Positions 46,001-61,000 of a stretch of 64,000 nt of DNA are shown one piece after another. The notes beneath the pieces were generated by a model, which was not told the DNA's origin, made no database searches, and saw only the letters and a program-made list of their open reading frames with translations. The position numbers and the translations under genes were made by a program. The stretch spans positions 4,878,225 through 4,942,224 of the forward strand of contig CM012954.1 in assembly GCA_000181795.3 (NCBI GenBank), in the 5' to 3' direction. How positions within the stretch are numbered: position 1 is the stretch's first letter; each line of letters starts with the position of its first letter. The stretch comes from Trichinella spiralis. Its lineage: Eukaryota > Nematoda > Enoplea > Trichinellida > Trichinellidae.

Positions 46001-49000
46001 CATTGCGTTATTTTTAGCTGGGAACCTGCTGCGAGTGTTCCTGGAGATGCTGCTAGTGTGACTATTTCTGATTTGACACCAAATGATGAATATGAATTTC
46101 GAATAAAGGCAAAAAATAAAGGTGGATTTAGTGATCCGAGTGATCCGAGTGAAGCTGTAATTACGAAACATCGGAATTGTGAGACTTTTAATATCATTCT
46201 AGTTTTATGCTGAATTTTTCAGTGTAAATGAATTATCATTGGTAATTTATAAAATGTTTTATAGTACCTCCTAAAATTGATCGCTCTGCCATGCAGCCGG
46301 TGACGGTAAAAGCAGGCCAAGTAATTCGTTTTGATGTGCCAGTTGAAGGAGAGCCCCCTCCAACTATGACTTGGTTTCATGAAGGTGAAATCATGAAACC
46401 AAAAGGAAAGTAAGAAAAATAAAATTGCTTTTCAACAAAACATGATTTTGATATTTGCTTTGTTTAGTATAAAAATAGAAAATGGAGATTATAATACAAA
46501 ATTTGCCATCCGTCTTGCTGAAAGAAGTGACAGCGGAGTTTACACTCTAAAAGCTGTGAATGTAAATGGTGAGGATGAAGCTACAGTTAAAGTTGAAGTA
46601 ACAGGTAATTCTTAGCACTGTTTTATGTATGTATTTTGAATTTTACATTACAACATCACGCAGACAAGCCAAGTGCTCCAGAAGGTCCGTTGGAGGCAAA
46701 AGAAGTATACGGTGATCATATCACTCTTGAATGGAAGGCTCCTGAAGATGACGGTGGAATTCCAATTAGCCATTATGTAGTAGAAATGCTGGATCCTCAA
46801 CTTGGGCATTGGGTAGTTGCTGGCAAAACTCCCACTGGTGATAGTACGGAATATACAGTTGAAAATTTAATTCCTGGGCATGATTATAAATTCCGCGTAA
46901 AAGCGCAAAATGCAAATGGTGAATCAGATGCGTTGGAGACAACCAAACCGATTACTGCTAAAAATCCATATGGTATATTTATGCATATACATATAATTGA
47001 CTAAATTTTTGAATGAAATGACAACATTCAGATGAACCTGGTAAACCTGGCCAACCTCAGGTGAATGACTGGGATGAAGACTTTATTGAAATTGGATGGA
47101 CACCACCTGAATCAGTATGACAAATGAGCAAATTTGTTATATGCTAAAATGATAATATGCTGGTAATGTAAAATTGCCGTTAAAAAATGTGTTTTATAGG
47201 ATGGTGGTGCTCCGATAGAATCTTACATTGTTGAAATTAAAGAAAAATTTTCCCCATTCTGGAGTAAGGCAGGTGAGACGCCTGCTGATGTTACTGCCTT
47301 TAAAGTGACTGATTTGACTCCTGGCAATGAGTATCAGTTACGAGTTCGTGCAAAAAATAAAGCTGGGCCTGGGGAACCTTCAGATGAGACGGAAAGAGTG
47401 GTCACCAAAGCCCGACGTGGTCAGTTTTTTATGCTGATTTGCATGGACGTTTTATAATATAAAATTCACTTTTCAGTGCCACCAAAATTTAACAAAGAAA
47501 TTATACAAGATATTCGCTTGAAAGCTGGGCAGCATTACCGTCTTGAAATTCCTCTGATCGGCGAACCAGCACCGCAGCTGAGCTATGCTTTTAATAATAG
47601 TCCGATAGATGTTTCAGACCGTTTAAAATTTGAACAGCGTGAACATGATGTTTTATTTGTTATAAAAAGAGCTCTGCGCACTGACACCGGCTTCTACTTG
47701 ATCACAGCAAAAAACGAATATGGAGAAGACACCGCCAGATTAAATGTAACTGTACTTGGTAGGAACGCTGTTGTGGTGTGTCGTGAAACGTATCGGAAAG
47801 TTTTGCAGTGTTCTTTATTTAGATCACCCTTCCAAAATTAGCGATTTAAAAGTTAGTGATATTCATAAAGATGGTTGCAAAATTAGTTGGCAAGCACCTG
47901 AAGATGACGGTGGCTCAGAAATATCTCATTATGTAATAGAAAAAGAAGACATAGCGAACGGACGATGGGTTACGGTAAAAAGCTATTTACTAGTGCCACT
48001 TGTAAAATTCTAATGCTGTGGCATGTTGTTCATTTAGGCTGCAGAAACGCCCAGCTGTGAAGCGGACATTTCAGGCCTTCATCCTAATCATGAATATCGC
48101 ATTCGCGTTAAGGCTGTGAATCGAAATGGTGAATCGGAACCAGTCGTGTGCGATGAAAGCTTTATTGCTAGAGATCCATTTGAGGAGCCTGACAAGATGC
48201 TTCCACCTGTAGTGCTTGATTGGGATAAAGATCACGTTCAGTTGGAATTGATCAAGCCTGAAAGTGATGGTGGAGCGCCAATAGAAAAATATGTTGTTGA
48301 AATGAAGTGCAACAACGGGGAATGGATGCCTGCTGTTGAGGTGCCTGCTGATCAAAATTTAGTTACAGTTCCTGATTTAAAAGAAGGACAGAAATATCAG
48401 TTTCGAGTGAAAGCTGTGAACAAAGCTGGCTCTGGTCAGCCTAGTGATCCAAGCAAAACAGTAACTGCAAAACCAAGGCACTGTAAGTTACTCTGATTTT
48501 TCACATATACTTGGTTAATTTTCCGAATGAATTTTGTTTTGTAGTACCTCCAAAAATTGATCGCAGTACTCTGCATTCAGTAAAGATTAAAGCTGGACAG
48601 AAGCTAGAGTTTGATGTTAACGTTGAGGGCGAACCACCGCCACAAATTAGATGGCTTCTGAATGGCGAATCGTTAGGATCTTCTGAACGTACACGTGTTG
48701 TAAACAAGGATTACAATACGACGTTGCGTACTGTGGATGTGAAGCGTTTCGATTCGGGTGTATATAAAATTATTGCTGAAAATGAATCTGGTAGTGATGA
48801 AGCTGAAGTTATGGTTACAATTTTGGATGCTCCTACTGCTCCCAGAGGTCCTTTACAAGTAAGCGATGTTCACAGCGAAGGCTGCAGTCTTGCCTGGAAG
48901 CCTCCTGAAGATAATGGTGGATCTGACATATTGAATTACGTCATTGAGAAACAAGAAGACGGAGGAAGATGGGTTGAGGTATCTTTGTTGTTTTTTTATA

Positions 49001-52000
49001 TGATTGTCAGTTTGCATTATTTTCTGTTTTTATTCATCACAGTGTGGTACGAGTTATGATACAGAATTTAAAGTTGGCAAATTAAAACCTGGAGAAGAGT
49101 ATAATTTCCGAGTTAAAGCCGTAAATCGTCAAGGTGAAAGCAAACCACTGACGACATCGACTTCCATAGTCGCCAAAAATCCATACGGTATTGTTATGCA
49201 ATTTGTGCATTTGTATTTATTCTTCATTTACAAGCCTATTTCATAGATACGCCGGACAAGCCTGAAAATCTTAAAGTAATCGATTGGGATAAAGATCACA
49301 TGGATTTGCAATGGCAACCGCCAGCTAATGATGGGGGTGCTCCTATTGAAAAATATCTCGTAGAAGTAAAATCAAGATTAGATGACTGGAAACCAGCAGT
49401 CGAGGTGACTGCTGACACTTGCAAGGCAACGGTTCCAGGGCTAACTCCAAGAGAAAGTTATCAATTTCGTGTTCGAGCTGTTAATAAAGCTGGTCCTGGA
49501 AAGCCGTCAGAAGAGACTGCACCGATGATTGCAAAGCCTCGAAGATGTAAGCTTTCTGTTTGGATAATACTGTGTCCATAATGTTGAAACATTTCATTTA
49601 TAGTGGCACCAAAATTAAAATTAGATGATTTGTTTGATATCAGAATTAAAGCTGGGCAACCGCTGAGTATAGTTGTTCCATTTGAAGCGGAACCGCAACC
49701 ATTAATAATATGGATGCATGAGGACATTAAACTGGAATCAAATGATCGTACAGAAATTGAGCATGTGGAAAATCTTACTTCAGTTGAAATTCCAAGATCT
49801 GTGCGATCAGACACTGGGCCTTATACGATTATATTACAGAATGAATATGGAGAAGACAAAGGTGTTGTCAACGTTACAGTTTTAGGTGAGCATTCAGTTG
49901 ACTAGTATACTTAATCTGAGTACTAGTTTATTAAGTATGAAGTTTTTAATAATTATTATTTATTTTAGATGTGCCATTGGCACCTGAAGGTCCACTGAAA
50001 GTGAAAGATGTTACGAAACAAAACTGCAATCTTTCTTGGAAACCACCAAATGATAATGGTGGATCTGAAATTATTCATTATGTTGTCGAGAAAATGGACA
50101 CTTCTAGAGGAACTTGGCAAGAGGTTGGCGATTGACAGATTGAACAATTTTAATTTAAGCAACATATAATATTAAAATGATTAAATTCTTCAGGTTGGCG
50201 AGTTTCCAGATTGTGAAGCAAAAGTTAACCGCCTTATACCGGGAAAAGAGTATAAATTCCGCGTGAAAGCTGTAAACTCACTTGGAGAGTCAAAACCGTT
50301 AACCACTGAAGCTTCAATTATTGCAAAGGATCCGTTTGGTAGAAATTTTAGTTTCAGTTTGATTTGTTGTAATTGTATATTATTCAAGACGTGCCATCGC
50401 CTCCCGAAGAGCTTACTGTTGTGGATTGGGATAGAGATTTTGTGGCATTGCAATGGAAACCACCTGAAAACGATGGCGGAAGCCCTGTATCAGAATACAT
50501 AATAGATGTTCGTGAAAAGGGAAATCCATTTTGGTGTGAAGCCGGACGAACTGGAGGAAACAAACCATCATTTTGCGTGAAGAATTTAAAAGAAGGTTCT
50601 GCATATGAATTTCGTGTTACAGCTGTCAACGATGCTGGGCCTAGCAATCCCTGCGATACTGTCTGCGCTGCGGCAAAACCGAGAAGACGTAAGTTTGTTG
50701 AGATGCTTTCATGAAGATCATGTGAGAATTTATTTTGTTCAATTTAGTTTCACCAAAAATTTTAACAACAATTCGATTGATTAAAGTTCGTGCTGGTATG
50801 CCACTGCGCATGCCGGTAGATTTTATTGGTGAACCCGCTCCTGATGTTTCGTGGACAAAGGAAAAGGCTTCTTTGAAGGAAAGGATTCAAATTGAAAATA
50901 CAGAAGGAAAAACAGAACTATTTATTAGTTCTGCAAAGCGATGTGATACAGGACCGTACAATCTGCGACTGACCAATGAGTACGGTCAAGATCAAGGAGA
51001 ATTTCAATTTCTCATTCAAGGTGCGAAATGCAATATTTACGCTGATGTGAATATGCTTTACTTAGTCGTTCATTTTTGCACATTCAGATGTTCCTGGTGT
51101 ACCTGAAGGACCGCTGGAGGCAGTTGAAATTACGAAGGACTCAGTTGTACTGAGCTGGAAACCTCCTTTAGATGATGGTGGTTCAGAAGTTACGTAAGTT
51201 ATTTATTAATTAACGTCTATTGGTAGCGCCGGATAATTTATTATTTCAGAAACTATGTGGTAGAGAAGAGAGATACTCATAGTGATGTATGGAATTTGGT
51301 TAGTTCATTTGTTCCTGGAACTACTGTGAAAGCGTTAAAATTAACAGAAGGGCATAGCTATGAATTTCGAGTGATGGCTGAAAATGCATTTGGCCGATCT
51401 GAACCTCTGAACACAATTCGACCTATTACTGCGAAAGATCCGTTTGGTAAACTGATGTGTATTTTTTTTATTTGTTGTAAAATTCATTAACGATTGCAAA
51501 CCACGATTGCTTCAGCTCCTCCTGATAAACCTGGTGCTCCTGTTGTCAAAGCACACGATAGAGATTTCATTGCAATTGAGTGGCAGAAGCCACTAGATGA
51601 CGGCGGATCACCGATCACCCATTATGACATTGAGAGAAGGCATAATAAAACTGGTCGTTGGATTAAGATTAATCAAGATCCAGTAAAGGTGAACGCAATT
51701 TATCTAGGCACAAAAGGCTAGTTCTAACTGACATGCATTGTAGTCGTTGAAATTCCAAGATAACCGGGTAAATGAAGGCCATCTTTATGAATACAGAGTA
51801 GTTGCAGTAAATGAAGCAGGATCTAGTGAACCCAGCGATCCTTCGTCCGCAGTATATGCAAAGCCAATGTTTGGTAATTAAACATTTTTCTAGTGGAGAT
51901 ATGTTAATCGTGATATTATGTTATTTACAAAGAATTTTAAATTACGTGAAATAGAATTTGGTACTATTTTCTTTATAAATTTCTCTGACTTTGATGACTT

Positions 52001-55000
52001 TTGTTGATTTCTAATGATCAGTTTTTGTTTCTTTATAGAAGTGCCAAAGTTTTTGCTTGATTTGAACGGCAAAGAAGTAAGAATTAAAGCTGGAGAACCA
52101 CTTGATTTGAACATACCATTTACTGGCTCACCTACGCCAACAATTGAATGGATTAAAGATAACATCAGTGTGCCAGAATCATCATTAAACACTGATGATC
52201 AACATACACAATTGTACATTGCTCATTCAAAACGATCTGATTCTGGTGATTACAAAATAATGGCGAAAAACCAAAGCGGAACAGCCGAAGCTTTGGTAAA
52301 GGTTGTGGTCATTGATAGACCCAGTGAACCCCGTGGACCTTTCAACTACACTGGCATTTCGAAACATTCAATCAAACTTGAATGGAATCCACCAGATGAC
52401 GATGGCGGAAGCGAAATTATTGGTAAACATTTTAGGAGTTGATTGAGAATGGCGAATTTCAAATAAGAATTCTTTAGGTTACGCAATGGAAATTCAAGAA
52501 TTTGGTAGTCCAGTATGGGAAAAGATTCGTGATTACATACCTTCTACTAGTTACACGGTAAAAGGCTTGGACGAAGGCCGTCAATATTTATTTAGAGTAC
52601 GAGCTGAAAACATGATCGGCTTGGGTGAACCGTTGCATAGCGTGCCAATGACAGCGAAACCATCATATGGTATGTTTGATATATGATTTCTATGCATGCA
52701 TGTTGATAATGTTCTTATTTGTTTATACAGACGTTCCTGGAGCTCCTTCTGCTCCTGAAGTAACTGGATATGACAACACTTATGTCAGTTTGAAATGGAA
52801 TCCGCCAAGAAGTGATGGTGGAAGCCCAATTACAGAATACATTGTAGAAAAGCATGAAAAGAAAGGAGGTGGCGATTGGTCACCTTGTTATACATCCCAT
52901 TCAACATCTTGTGAATGTATTGTGAAAAATTTGGTTCCCGGAGAATCATATCAGTTTCGTGTGCGCGCTGTAAATTTGGCGGGTGAAGGCCCCCCGAGTA
53001 GATTTTCTGAGCCGTGTACATGCCAGCCTTTCATTCGTAAGTTATTTGAAATTTTATCTTTTTAAATATAATTTACAAAGATGTTCAGATCCACCCGGTC
53101 CACCTGATTCGCCACGCGTTGGCAAAGTGACGAAACGCTCTGTAGATCTGACCTGGAACAGACCACTGAAAGATGGAGGTTCAGCAATTACTGGTTACAT
53201 GATTGAAAAGAAGCCATTTGTTTCAAATGAATGGATTCCTTGCAATACGCAACCCATTTTGGTTTGCTTCATTCAAATTATATGCAATTGTGAATTGAAG
53301 TCATGTTTTATTAATTTTTAGGGAACGGAATTTACCGTTACTGGTTTGCCTGAAGGTGAACAATTCATGTTCAGAGTGATAGCAGTGAATAAAGCAGGCC
53401 CAGGTGAACCCAGCAAGCCAACGGAAAATATCGTTATCCAGGATGAACTTGGAAAGCCGTACATTGACATTGGATCTGTGAAGGATGTTACAGTTCGCGC
53501 AGGCGAACCGTATACAGTTCAAATTCCATACACAGGAGGAAATCCAAAGCCGACAGTTTCATTCTTGAATAATGATACTGAGATTTTTGACGAAGAAAAC
53601 CGTGTGAAAATAACCGTAAGTGCTCAGTATTTGAAAATTCATTTTTTAAAAGAGCGCTCATTCATAATCGTCGGTATTTAGTTTATTTAATAATTTATTA
53701 TTATTTGGGATGAATTAGTGTTTATTTTTGCAATTCTATTTTCAATCATTTGTACATCACAATAATGTAATATATTCAGGTGACAGATGATTGTGCGATA
53801 CTGGAAAATTTGTGCAGCAAGCGCTCAGATACCGGACCATATAAAGTTAGTTTGAGCAATCGCTATGGAAAAGATTCTTGCAAATTTAAAGTGAAAGTTC
53901 TTGATCGTCCAAGTCCTCCGGTGGGTCCTTTAGAGGCCACCAATGTGGACGCTGATGCTATTACGCTGCATTGGTTGCCTCCAAAAGATGACGGTGGTGA
54001 AGAAATTCGAAACTACATTGTTGAAAAGAAAGAACCCAATAGTGATGAGTGGAAGACTGTGAACGCATCTGTTATGGGCACAAGCTTCAGAGTTCGCAAT
54101 CTGAAAGAGGGCATCCAATATGAATTCAGAGTTAGAGCTGAAAATCAATATGGTATCAGTGATCCGTTGACTACTATGGAACCCGTTGTTGCAAAAAGCC
54201 AACATCGTAATCTAAAATTGTTCTGAGGTGCAATAAATTTTATTATTCTGTAATGCTTTCAGAACCGCCCAGTGCTCCAGGTATTCCAGAAGCATGCGGA
54301 ACATCAGAAGATTTTGTAAATCTTACATGGACGAAGCCGTTTTATGACGGCGGACAGCCAATTACTGGATACATTGTTGAGAAAAGGGAGAAAGGTGAAG
54401 AAAATTGGATTCGTGCTGATTTTGGCATGTTCCCGGATACGAAGGCGAAAGTAATGTTTAGTTAAATTATTCAGTGTTGAACTGGAAAAATTTCCATTTT
54501 TTATTGATTGATGTTTATAGATTACAAGTGTTATTCCAAACAAATGTTATGAATTCCGAGTTTGTGCTGTTAATTCTGTCGGAGCTGGACCTTTTAGTCA
54601 AACATCGCTTCCAATATACGCACAGTATCCTCCATCTGCTCCAAAAATTGACATCAGTCTTTTAACTCGTGACATTTACACGGTTGTTGGCAGTCCTTTG
54701 TCTATAAACGTTTCATATTCTGCTGTTCCAAATGGAACCGTTACGTGGACGAAAGGTTCAGAAATATTGCTTTCCAATGATCATTTAAATGTGGAACAGA
54801 ATGAAAACATTGCAGGTGATGTAATATTTTGTTAAACCAGTTAAACAAGCATAATAAGTGTTATAATTATTTCAGTCGTCAGTACAAAATCATGCGTCAG
54901 ATCTGATAGTGGCATTTACACTGTCGTTGTTCAGAACTCGTTGGGTTCTGATTCAGCTACGATAAGAGTAACTGTCTTCGATAGGCCTTCTCCGCCCTTA

Positions 55001-58000
55001 GGACCCATAATCCATTCTGACATTACTCCTGAAAGCTGTGTTCTTTCATGGTTATCGCCTAAAGATGACGGAGGCTCACCTGTTACAAATTACGTCATTG
55101 AGAAATGTACAACCGATCAACCAGACAATTGGGAAAGGGTAATAATGCGCATCAATTATTGTAGTTTTATTTCAGTTTATTTCTAATCAGTATTTTTACT
55201 ATTTTATTTTTTTATCTTATCAGAATTAGTGAAAAATGTCGTCTGTTTAACATTTATTATGCTCTTGAAATATATATTGTGTTTTCAAGAAATGGAAGCT
55301 ATTTTTAATTTACAAAAAGCATTTTCAATGATTGGTGGTTATTCTCAACAATCGCATTTTGCAGTGAAAAGGCAGTTTTTGAAAATTTTAAATTCTGATT
55401 TTTATACTTGATTCCATGATGAATGATAACGTTGTTTTTCTATTGGAATTTTTATTGTAGGTATCTTCTTTTGTTCGAGGGCTTCGTTATGAAGTAATTG
55501 GATTGGTTCCAAAAGCATCGTATAAATTTAGAATACGAGCACAGAATGAATACGGAACCTCAGATCCTCTTGAAAGTGATTTACCAATCGTAACAAAATA
55601 TCAGTTTGGTAAATGCATTATTTATTATTTGAAATTTCATTTACAACGAGTGAAATTTATTCAATTTTGAATTTTATTCAACGCATTTTCATTGTGTTTA
55701 TTCTTAGATGTTCCATCACCTCCTGGTGCACCAGAAGCTGTTGATATGGACACGACCTGGGTTACGCTGACTTGGGATAGGCCAAATTCTGATGGCGGAA
55801 GCAAAATTTTAGGTTACCTTGTAGAATTTCGTGAACCAGACAGCTACAAATGGACACCGGCGAATGCATTTCTAGCGAAAGAACCTCGTTTAGTTATAGA
55901 AAGTCTTCGAGATCAGAGTGAATATCAATTTCGAGTTCTAGCGAAAAATGCAGCTGGATTCAGTAAACCCAGCGAACCTAGCAGTTTTATAAAACTCAAA
56001 CCGAAATTCAGCCCTCCGGGTGCGCCAAGTTTGCCATACACTGATCGCATTGGGCGAAATTATGTTACTTTGATGTGGGAACCGCCTTTACTTGACGGTG
56101 GTTCCAAAATTACTGGTTACATTGTCGAACGTCGAGAAGTGGGATCTTATTCATGGATACGTTGCAATGATTATAATATCAAAGATCCAGAATTTACAGT
56201 ACCTGATTTAGTCGAGTTCAAAGATTATGAATTTCGTGTATCAGCTGTAAACTCAGCCGGACGAGGAGCACCTTCTCCTGTTGCTACGGTGAAAGTTCAG
56301 GAAAGTGGTGGATTTAAGCCAGAGTTTGTACGAAAGTTGTTCAACACTGTTGTACCACTTAACAGAAAAGCTGTTTTCGAATGTGAAGCTATTGGAAAAC
56401 CAACACCAGTTGTGAGATGGTAATTTTAGTCCAACTATGTTTTAATGATATTTCCTATAAATTGTTTAAAAAATTTTAAACGTTGCTTTGAATTATTAAC
56501 ATTATTATAGATTTCATTCTGGTTGCGCATTAACATTCTTAATATTTTAAAATTTTTAGGATTCGACATGGTAGAGATATATCTGACTGTGGTCGATATA
56601 AAGTAGAAGAATTTGAAACAAAGTACACGTTGACAATTGAAGAAGTGTGGGATATTGACAACGGGGAATTTGCATGTGAAGCAACAAATCAATTTGGATC
56701 CGACGTCACAGTTGCTGTTTTGAAAATTCAAGGTTTGTAAACTAGCTTGCTTGTACTGGAAAGAAAACTTTAATGAGTAGTATAATTTGTATCAACATTT
56801 TCAGAACCACCGGTGATTGACAAAGAACCTGGAAATCAAACTTACTCCGAAGAAGAGCTTGCTCGAATAAAAATATTTTTCCGTGGAGATCCTGAATTTT
56901 CATGTTTCTTGAGTCAAAATGGAAGAGAAATTTCAGCAGATGATGATTTTGTTAAATTGGTAGCTTTTGATGATCACGTCTTAATAACGTTGAATTCTGT
57001 TCGTAAGCAAGACGCTGGGCGTTATGAATTTACCGTTCAAAATGAATCTGGCAAGGCAACTTGCGTGTTTTATGTTTATGTTACCGGTCTTCCTGGTCCC
57101 CCTATTGGACCGTTGCTAATTACAGACATTACCCAGCATAGTGCAATGCTTCAATGGAAACCACCCAGAAAAGATGGTGGAACAAAAATTCTTTATTATT
57201 TAGTTGAGAAACGTGATCTTGCACGCGAAGAGTGGACTACAGTTGCTAACTCTGTAAAGGTAAATAGATTATGAATTGTCAGTTGTATTAATATTTGCAT
57301 TATTTTTTCTTTCCTTTTTTTTCATAGGAACTCAGTGTTCAAGCTCTTGGCCTATTCGAGAAGCATGAATACAGTTTCAGAGTGTCTGCGGTGAATGAAA
57401 ATGGTCAAGGACCTCCATTGGATGCTGATGAACCAATAATTGCTAAATTTCCGTTTGGTATATTTATTTGATGTTATAGTATTTTTAATTGTTGTTTTTA
57501 ATTTTAACGATATTCATTGGCAGATCCTCCACTTGCCCCAGGAATTCCCGACATTATTTCTGTGACCAGTGATTACCTATCGCTGAGCTGGGACCGTCCA
57601 AAGCGTGACGGCGGTGATACTGTAGCAGGTTATGTAATAGAGAAAAAAGAAGAAGGTACAGAACTGTGGCAACGTTGCAATGCTGTACCGATTCCACAAA
57701 CTGTTTTCAATGTGCCAAATTTAATTGACGGACGAAAATATTTGTTCCGTGTTTTTGCTGTAAATGCAGCTGGAATGAGTCCACCTGCAGAATGCGCCAG
57801 TCCAGTTACATTTTCTCCTAATTCTTGTATGTAACAAATAAATTGCCAGTTTGAAATGTGAGAATTGTTTTTTTTAATGTATACAATTTTCAGCAGCGAA
57901 AGCACCGGAAATTGTGACGCCGTTGAGAAATGTGTCTGGAGAAGAGGGCAGGAGTGTTCGTTTGGAATGTGAAATTACTGGCGATCCTGCACCAGAAATA

Positions 58001-61000
58001 CGATGGTTCAAAGGAGCTCGGGATATTACCAACGGTGGCAAGCACAGCATATTTTCCATTGGCAACAAACATGTTCTTGTGATCAACGACTTGTTTGGTG
58101 AAGATGCCGATGAATACAGTTGTAGAGCGTTGAACATCGCTGGTTGTCGAAGTACAACTGGTGAAGTTTTCATCAAATGTAAAAACTGTATATTGTGTGT
58201 TATTTATTCGAAATTTCAATAATACGTATTATTTTTTGAAACAGCTGCACCAAAAATTCTCCTCCCGCCTCATTATCAAGCCAGGGTTGAGTTCAGGAAA
58301 GGTGAAACTGTCAGCTTGAAAATTCCTTTCCGCGGCTATCCTCAGCCAACCGCTGTATGGACTAAGGAAGGAAGTCGTTGCTGTTCTGAAGGTCGTTTTT
58401 CCATCGAAACTGTCGATCGATTGACAACGTTGAATATTTCAAATTCTTCCAAAGAGGACAGCGGAACTTATGAACTTCGCGTTGAAAATGAAATTGGTTT
58501 CGATGTTTCATCTGTTGAAATTCGCATTTGCGGTATTAGTTATTTTTGTTTTTCAATTCTCATTCCGTTCCACTTAATAAATGATATTTTTCTTTTCACC
58601 AGATCGCCCAGACCCTCCGCAATGTCCGGCAGTTGAAACAATTTTGGACAACGCGGTGATTTTGTCATGGAAGCCACCAGTTGACGATGGCGGTTCGGAC
58701 ATTTCAAATTATTTGATTGAGAAACGTCAACTGCCAAATTCAGATTGGATGCCTTGTGTTAAATCGAGGCAATAGAAATTGCTTCAGTTAAAAGCTAGTT
58801 AAAATATTTACATTTGAATTTTTTTTCAGATACTCTTATGTTACTGTTGAAGGTTTGAAATCCCAGCAGACGTATGAATTCAGAGTTTCAGCAGAAAACA
58901 AATTTGGTCTCTCTGATTCAAGTGAACCAACATCTTCTGTAATTATCGAAGCACCGGATACGAAGCAAGGGAAAAATAAGAAACGTAATTTTCCATGAAA
59001 TTGCGATGAAAATTGCATACGTTAAATGAAAGCAGTTGTTAAATTTTAGTCAACGACATCAATGCCAAGATTTCCGCAGCGCAGATTTCTCCACTGAACT
59101 ATGACAATTATGGTATTGAACTGTCATTGGTTTATGGATTATTGGATTATGTGATTGCAAATTTGCGATGTGTTTTAGTATTCGACATATCGAAGGAGTA
59201 CGCGCCGCAGCCAGTTAGTATTAAAAATCAAGACGTTGAAAAATATTATGATATTCTTGAAGAGATTGGAACGTAAAATTAGAAATTTTAATTTTTCATA
59301 ATTGTTTGAAATTTGAAATTTTGTTCTCTTCAGAGGAGCATTTGGTGTTGTTCATCGGTGTGTTGAGAAGTCAACTGGCAATGTTTTCGCGGCAAAATTT
59401 GTGAACACATCTTCACCAGCTGAGAAGGAGATGGTCAGGAAGGAAATTGAAATTATGAGTGAATTACGGCATCCAAATTTAATTCATCTACACGATGCAT
59501 TTGACAACGACAATTCTATTGTAATGATTTATGAATTGTAAGTGTACTTTTCTAGTACAAACTTGTATGCAATAAATAATTGGATTAAAATTATTAACAT
59601 TTCGATCAGTTTAGCCTTTCTGGAGGAGAACTTTTCGAAAAAGTTTCCGACGAAGAAAATCGCATGACTGAAGACGAAGCAATCGGCTACATGCGACAAG
59701 TCTGCGAAGGATTGGCCCACATGCACGAGCGGAACATTGTTCATCTTGACATTAAGGTTTATTTTTATTGATGATAAACAATTATGAAATTTTTGAATTT
59801 TTGACGAATTATGTTTCTCCTTTTTTTTTAATCACGCAGCCGGAAAACGTGATGTTCTGCTCTAAGAATAGCAATGTTCTGAAATTGATCGATTTTGGCT
59901 TAGCTGCTAAATTGAATCCTTCTGATATTGTTAAAGTCACCACTGGCACTGCTGAATTTGCAGCTCCTGAAATTGTCGATATGGAACCGATCGGCTTCTA
60001 CACTGACATGTGGGCTGTTGGTGTACTGGCATATGTCTTGTATGTTTTCATTTTTATCATAATATATCACATGAATGTGTATTTATTTCATCTGAGTTTC
60101 GAAATATAACTGTATTCTGTAATTATTTTCGTTTTTTCTTTTGCAGGTTGAGCGGCCTTTCACCATTTGGCGGAGAAACAGATGTGGAAACGCTGAAAAA
60201 TGTCAAAAACTGTGACTGGGATTTTGATCCAGACGCTTTTAAAACTGTTTCTGATGAAGCGAAAGATTTTATTAAAAAGTTACTGGTCAGAGATCCAAAG
60301 TAAGTCAGTCAATGACGACAATATGAGTTTTGTCCAACACGATGCCAATAATTTTATTATATATGCTCATGTTCAGTTGTCGTCTGACAGTGCAGCAGTG
60401 CTTAGAGCATCCTTGGTTGAAAAAACAGCTCGAAAAATCTGATTTTGTAAAGGATCGCATACCATCAGATCGTTACGTTAAATATCGAGATTCTATACGC
60501 CAAAAGTATGTTGACTGGCCTGAACCTAATCCACCTCTGGGACGAATAGCGCAGTACAGTTCATTGAAAAAACTGCAGCCTAAAAAATATAATATCAAAG
60601 ACACATTTTTTGGTAAATTTTTCAATTTAAAATTCTGCAGAATAATTCTGATTTTTTTACTTGAAGATCGGCATGAAGCGCAGCCTCGGTTTGTTATTAA
60701 ACCTTACAGTACTAGCTGCGTAGAAGGTCAAAGCGCATCGTTCTTTTGTCGGATTATCGCTTCAGCACCGCCAGTTGTTGCTTGGTGTGTTGTTCAATTG
60801 AAATTTATTTATTCACGTTTGTATTCATTGCACAATTCAGGTGCCGTGACAATGTTGAACTGAAGCAAAGCGTTAAATACATGAAAAAATATCACGCCAA
60901 CGATTATACGCTAACAATAAACAGAGTTCGTCAGGAAGATCGAGGAGAATATGTTGTGAAAGCAAAAAATGCCTACGGTGCTAAAGAAGAAGTTGTATTT

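Noticed and set aside
58761-58775. Apparent premature stop in twitchin after VKSRQ
   Set aside because: Explained by an intron with a GC donor that restores the Fn3 domain.
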